DNA from: Chloroherpeton thalassium ATCC 35110
Lineage (GTDB): Bacteria; Bacteroidota; Chlorobiia; Chlorobiales; Chloroherpetonaceae
Assembly (NCBI RefSeq): GCF_000020525.1
Contig: NC_011026.1
Location: 1,842,001 to 1,906,000, forward strand
DNA length: 64,000 bases
Direction: 5' to 3'
The notes under the pieces were generated by a model. The model did no database searches, was not told the origin of the DNA, and worked only from the letters and a program-made list of their open reading frames with translations. Below are positions 61,334 to 64,000 of the stretch, piece after piece. Position 1 is the first letter of the stretch, and each line of letters begins with the position of its first letter. The translations under genes and the position numbers were made by a program.

Positions 61334-62743
61334 CTATATAATGCCCAACTTACGACGAATGACCTCATTGCTAAAAAACTTTGGGAAAGTATCTTTTACC
61401 ATATCTTTTTTCCCTGAATCTAATTTAATGGCTTTAACAAGCAGGTCGAGCGCTTGGGCTTTTTGCCCATTTAAGTAATAAGCCGTAGCCAGTTCAAAGT
61501 GTGCATCCGCATGAGTCGGGTCGAGCTCAAGAACTTTCTGAAATGATGGAATGGCTTTATTTGGCTTGTTTAACTCCAAATAAAGCGAAGCGGTATCGTA
61601 CCAAACCATTGCGTTGAGCTCATCCAACTCCAAAATGCGCTGATAGGTTTTCAGCGCCGCTAAAAAATCGGCCAGGTTGTATTCGATATCGGCTTTTGCT
61701 TGCAAATACTCGATGCAGTCGGGAATTAATTTCACGGAATGCTCGATGGCATAAAGCGCAAAGTCGTGCTTGTTGATCATATCGTAGCAGCAAGCAAGCG
61801 CATACCAGGCGTCTGCATAGTCAGCATCGCTGGCAACCGCTTTTTCGTAGAACGTAATCGCCTCTTTATAATTGCCAAGTTCTTCGTAGGCCGTAGCAAT
61901 GTTGAAAAGCGTATCGGTGTCGTCCGGCTCAAGGTCGATGGTTTTCAAATAGCTGTCGATCGCTTCTTGCAAATTTCCGATATTGGCCAAAACATTTCCG
62001 CGATTATACCAAGCCGAAGAGAAGTTTTCGCGAATCGCGACGGCCATATCGTAGCTTTGAACCGATTCGTTGAAGCGTTTGAGCTTGCTAAGCACAATCC
62101 CGCGATTGTACCAAGTGTTGCTGCTGTAAGGGTCAAGGTCGATATGTTTATTATAGCAGTCGAGGCTTTCGTCCAATTTTCCCAACATATCTTTACAATA
62201 GCCGAGTTCATACCAGGCTTCGCGGTGCTCAGGATTAATGCGCAAGCATTCTTGAAGTGCCTGTTCAGCTTCTACAAAGCGTTCCAGACGCTGCAACGAA
62301 ATGGCTTTGCTAAAAAACAATTCATCATCGACCGGTGATATGGCAATGGCTCGCTCAAAAATTGAAACGGATTCTTCAGGGCGACCAATATTATCTAATG
62401 CGAGACCTAAATTGAGAAGCGTTTCCGTATCGGAAGGATTTAGCGCAATGGCTTTTTCGAAAGACAAGACAGATTCTTCGTAGAATCCATTATTATTGAG
62501 GGCTATTCCACGTTTAAACCAACTATCACCGCTATAAGGAAAAATTTGCACCAAGCGCTCCGCGACTTTAAGCGCATCTTCAAACTCAGAATTATCAAGA
62601 AAGTTGTGAAAAATATCTTCTAAAACATCAGAGTCGTAGATAGTGTTGATGTCTCGTTCTTCCAGAATGGACTTTTCCATGTCGCTCTTTCCAGAATGCC
62701 AAGTATTTTCAGCACCATCGTCAAAGAAATCATAATCATTCAT
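61334..62743 (-). CDS. Tetratricopeptide-repeat protein
   Basis: A 469-residue protein made of about eleven to twelve TPRs from residue 35 to 455, for example DSWFKRGIALNNNGFYEESVLSFEKAIALNPSD and NTWYNRGIVLSKLKRFNESVQSYDMAVAI. The N-terminus is acidic (MNDYDFFDDGAENTW). It has no signal peptide or other domain. TPR arrays of this type are scaffolds for protein complexes; no specific partner is evident. It is a single transcription unit ended by its own terminator. The upstream 140 bases to the YkvA gene probably hold its promoter. Confidence 0.88.
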   Translation of the reverse strand: MNDYDFFDDGAENTWHSGKSDMEKSILEERDINTIYDSDVLEDIFHNFLDNSEFEDALKVAERLVQIFPYSGDSWFKRGIALNNNGFYEESVLSFEKAIALNPSDTETLLNLGLALDNIGRPEESVSIFERAIAISPVDDELFFSKAISLQRLERFVEAEQALQECLRINPEHREAWYELGYCKDMLGKLDESLDCYNKHIDLDPYSSNTWYNRGIVLSKLKRFNESVQSYDMAVAIRENFSSAWYNRGNVLANIGNLQEAIDSYLKTIDLEPDDTDTLFNIATAYEELGNYKEAITFYEKAVASDADYADAWYALACCYDMINKHDFALYAIEHSVKLIPDCIEYLQAKADIEYNLADFLAALKTYQRILELDELNAMVWYDTASLYLELNKPNKAIPSFQKVLELDPTHADAHFELATAYYLNGQKAQALDLLVKAIKLDSGKKDMVKDTFPKFFSNEVIRRKLGII

Positions 62744-62890
62744 AGCGGAAAATAGGCTTTATGCATTATTTTTAGGCAACAGACCTCCGTCAATCAAGAA
62801 CGAAAATAAAAACAATTCGCTGAATAAAAAATAACTGCTTTGTGAATCGTTGGGGATTAAAATGGCTTTCAGCGAAAAACTCTCATCCGT

Positions 62891-63103
62891 ATGCTTTTCG
62901 AAACGATTAAATTAATCTGGCGTGCAGCCACAAAGAGTGAGCGAGTGCTTTTGGTTGTTTGTATTCTTTATATCCTCTGGCCACTCGACCTGTTCCCTGA
63001 AGCGGTTTTTGGATTTTTTGGATTGATCGACGATGCGGCGGCTTTGGCCACGCTTGTGGCCGTAATCAAGCGCATTCGTTCCAGAATAAGCCCTGAAGAA
63101 TAA
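62891..63103 (+). CDS. DUF1232 (YkvA-type) small membrane protein
   Basis: A 70-residue protein with the DUF1232 motif ILWPLDLFPEAVFGFFGLIDDAAALATLV, which forms a hydrophobic helical hairpin. Function is unknown in the family. It is a single short gene between the divergent TPR gene and tRNA-Arg, without a recognisable partner. Confidence 0.8.
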   Translation: MLFETIKLIWRAATKSERVLLVVCILYILWPLDLFPEAVFGFFGLIDDAAALATLVAVIKRIRSRISPEE

Positions 63104-63151
63104 TTTTTGGAAAGCTAAAGTAAAGCTTCTATCTTTATTGCTTTCAAAGTT

Positions 63152-63225
<74 letters not shown>

Positions 63226-63226
63226 C

Positions 63227-63256
63227 AAAAAAAGCCGCATAAATTGCGGCTTTTTT
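63227..63256 (+). terminator. Terminator after tRNA-Arg
   Basis: AAGCCGCA (63232-63239) and TGCGGCTT (63245-63252) pair over a five-base loop, followed by T residues. Confidence 0.9.
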
Positions 63257-63286
63257 ACTTTCTAACATGCAGGCGATTCACGCCAA

Positions 63287-63529
63287 TTATTCATCATCCA
63301 CATCGTCGTCATCGCCATCCTCAAAGTCATCCTCTTCCCAGTCCTCAAGTTCATCATCCATCATTTGGTCATTTTTGGCCATGGTTAGCGTTTGGTAAGC
63401 ATCCGAAATGTTTTTGACGAGAGTTGAATATTGAAGGCGTTCTTCAAGATTCGTGGATTTTTTCATTTCCGCCATTGCTCGCGTTAACTCGTCCATTACC
63501 GCTGCGATGTTTGCCTCGAGGTCTGACAT
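63287..63529 (-). CDS. Small acidic-tailed protein of unknown function
   Basis: An 80-residue protein: a helical N-terminal 55 residues (ANIAAVMDELTRAMAEMKKSTNLEERLQYSTLV) and a very acidic tail from about 58 (DDELEDWEEDDFEDGDDDDVDDE). No domain recognised. It is transcribed towards the tRNA-Arg terminator. The composition of the tail suggests a nucleic-acid mimic or a chaperone-like acidic tail, but this is speculative. The gene lies just downstream of pgi on the same strand, with about 145 bases between. Confidence 0.55.
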   Translation of the reverse strand: MSDLEANIAAVMDELTRAMAEMKKSTNLEERLQYSTLVKNISDAYQTLTMAKNDQMMDDELEDWEEDDFEDGDDDDVDDE

Positions 63530-63673
63530 AATTTTTGCCCTTTGTAATTAAAGTGTGAATGGAAAATTTAATTGCCGAAACGCTTTTCTGGTGAGCCTTA
63601 CAGCCAACAATATAACGATAAAAGCTGCGTGAATGATGAGCTCCTTTTTGGTATCAGCAAACGTAATTGTTTG

Positions 63674-64000
<327 letters not shown>

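Overview
The window reads as chromosomal DNA of a Gram-negative, lipid A-making bacterium of the Bacteroidota/Chlorobiota group. The evidence is a very large secreted protein ending in a type IX (Por) secretion sorting domain, lpxB, lpxK and a DUF374 acyltransferase, an MlaEFD lipid transporter, the split glycine decarboxylase gene gcvPB, weak or absent Shine-Dalgarno sequences, and a 35-codon AURKAIP1/COX24-type basic protein known from this group. Gene content and moderate GC resemble Chloroherpeton thalassium or a relative, but that name is an inference from memory. Both edges cut genes: rnc on the left and pgi on the right.

Layout. 1-8.5 kb: rnc, gcvPB, a CorC/HlyC-type membrane protein, an OppF-type ATPase, sppA and a RodZ-like protein, then a repeat-bearing gap. 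8.5-16.2 kb: valS, a DUF4411/ImmA-IrrE toxin-antitoxin-like pair, mlaE-mlaF-mlaD and a CYTH protein. 16.25-17.95 kb: an AT-rich mobile unit with a methyltransferase and a MvaI/BcnI-type endonuclease, bounded like an integron gene cassette. 18-26 kb: a serine-hydrolase lipoprotein, an acidic TPR protein, an Rsm22-like methyltransferase, a MoxR ATPase, an M16-like protein, tRNA-Leu, tRNA-Lys and the tiny basic protein gene. 26-31 kb: the ten-repeat T9SS cargo protein. 31-40.4 kb: two flavodoxin-like proteins, a response regulator fused to a HisKA domain, a candidate small RNA, lon, the DUF374-lpxK pair and a phosphoesterase lipoprotein. 40.5-49 kb: a zinc CDF transporter, a MATE pump, a split membrane protein, an FkbM methyltransferase, and a four-gene set (UbiA, divergent PAP2, DprE1-like, DprE2-like) that matches decaprenylphosphoryl-arabinose synthesis. 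49-64 kb: an RRM protein, a hexose-phosphate mutase, lpxB, proline dehydrogenase, an AAA+ ATPase, an Rpn-family nuclease, the aroE-transglutaminase-lspA-tatD cluster, a TPR protein, tRNA-Arg and pgi.

Most interesting signals. (1) The restriction-modification unit at 16254-17948 has the architecture of an integron cassette: an attC-like hairpin at its right end, its first nine bases complementary to the right-end box, and a shared 18-bp sequence at both junctions, with no integrase in the window. (2) Its endonuclease gene has one in-frame TAA two codons before the predicted catalytic E-x-K, so restriction is probably lost while the methyltransferase looks intact. (3) A compact decaprenylphosphoryl-arabinose-type locus lies outside the actinobacteria, next to a membrane protein gene split at a T7 run. 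(4) A promoter-terminator pair in an empty gap suggests a roughly 160-nt RNA. (5) Several intergenic regions hold palindromic or MITE-like repeats of one loose family.

All functional calls come from motif and family recognition by eye. No database search, folding program or composition calculation was run.
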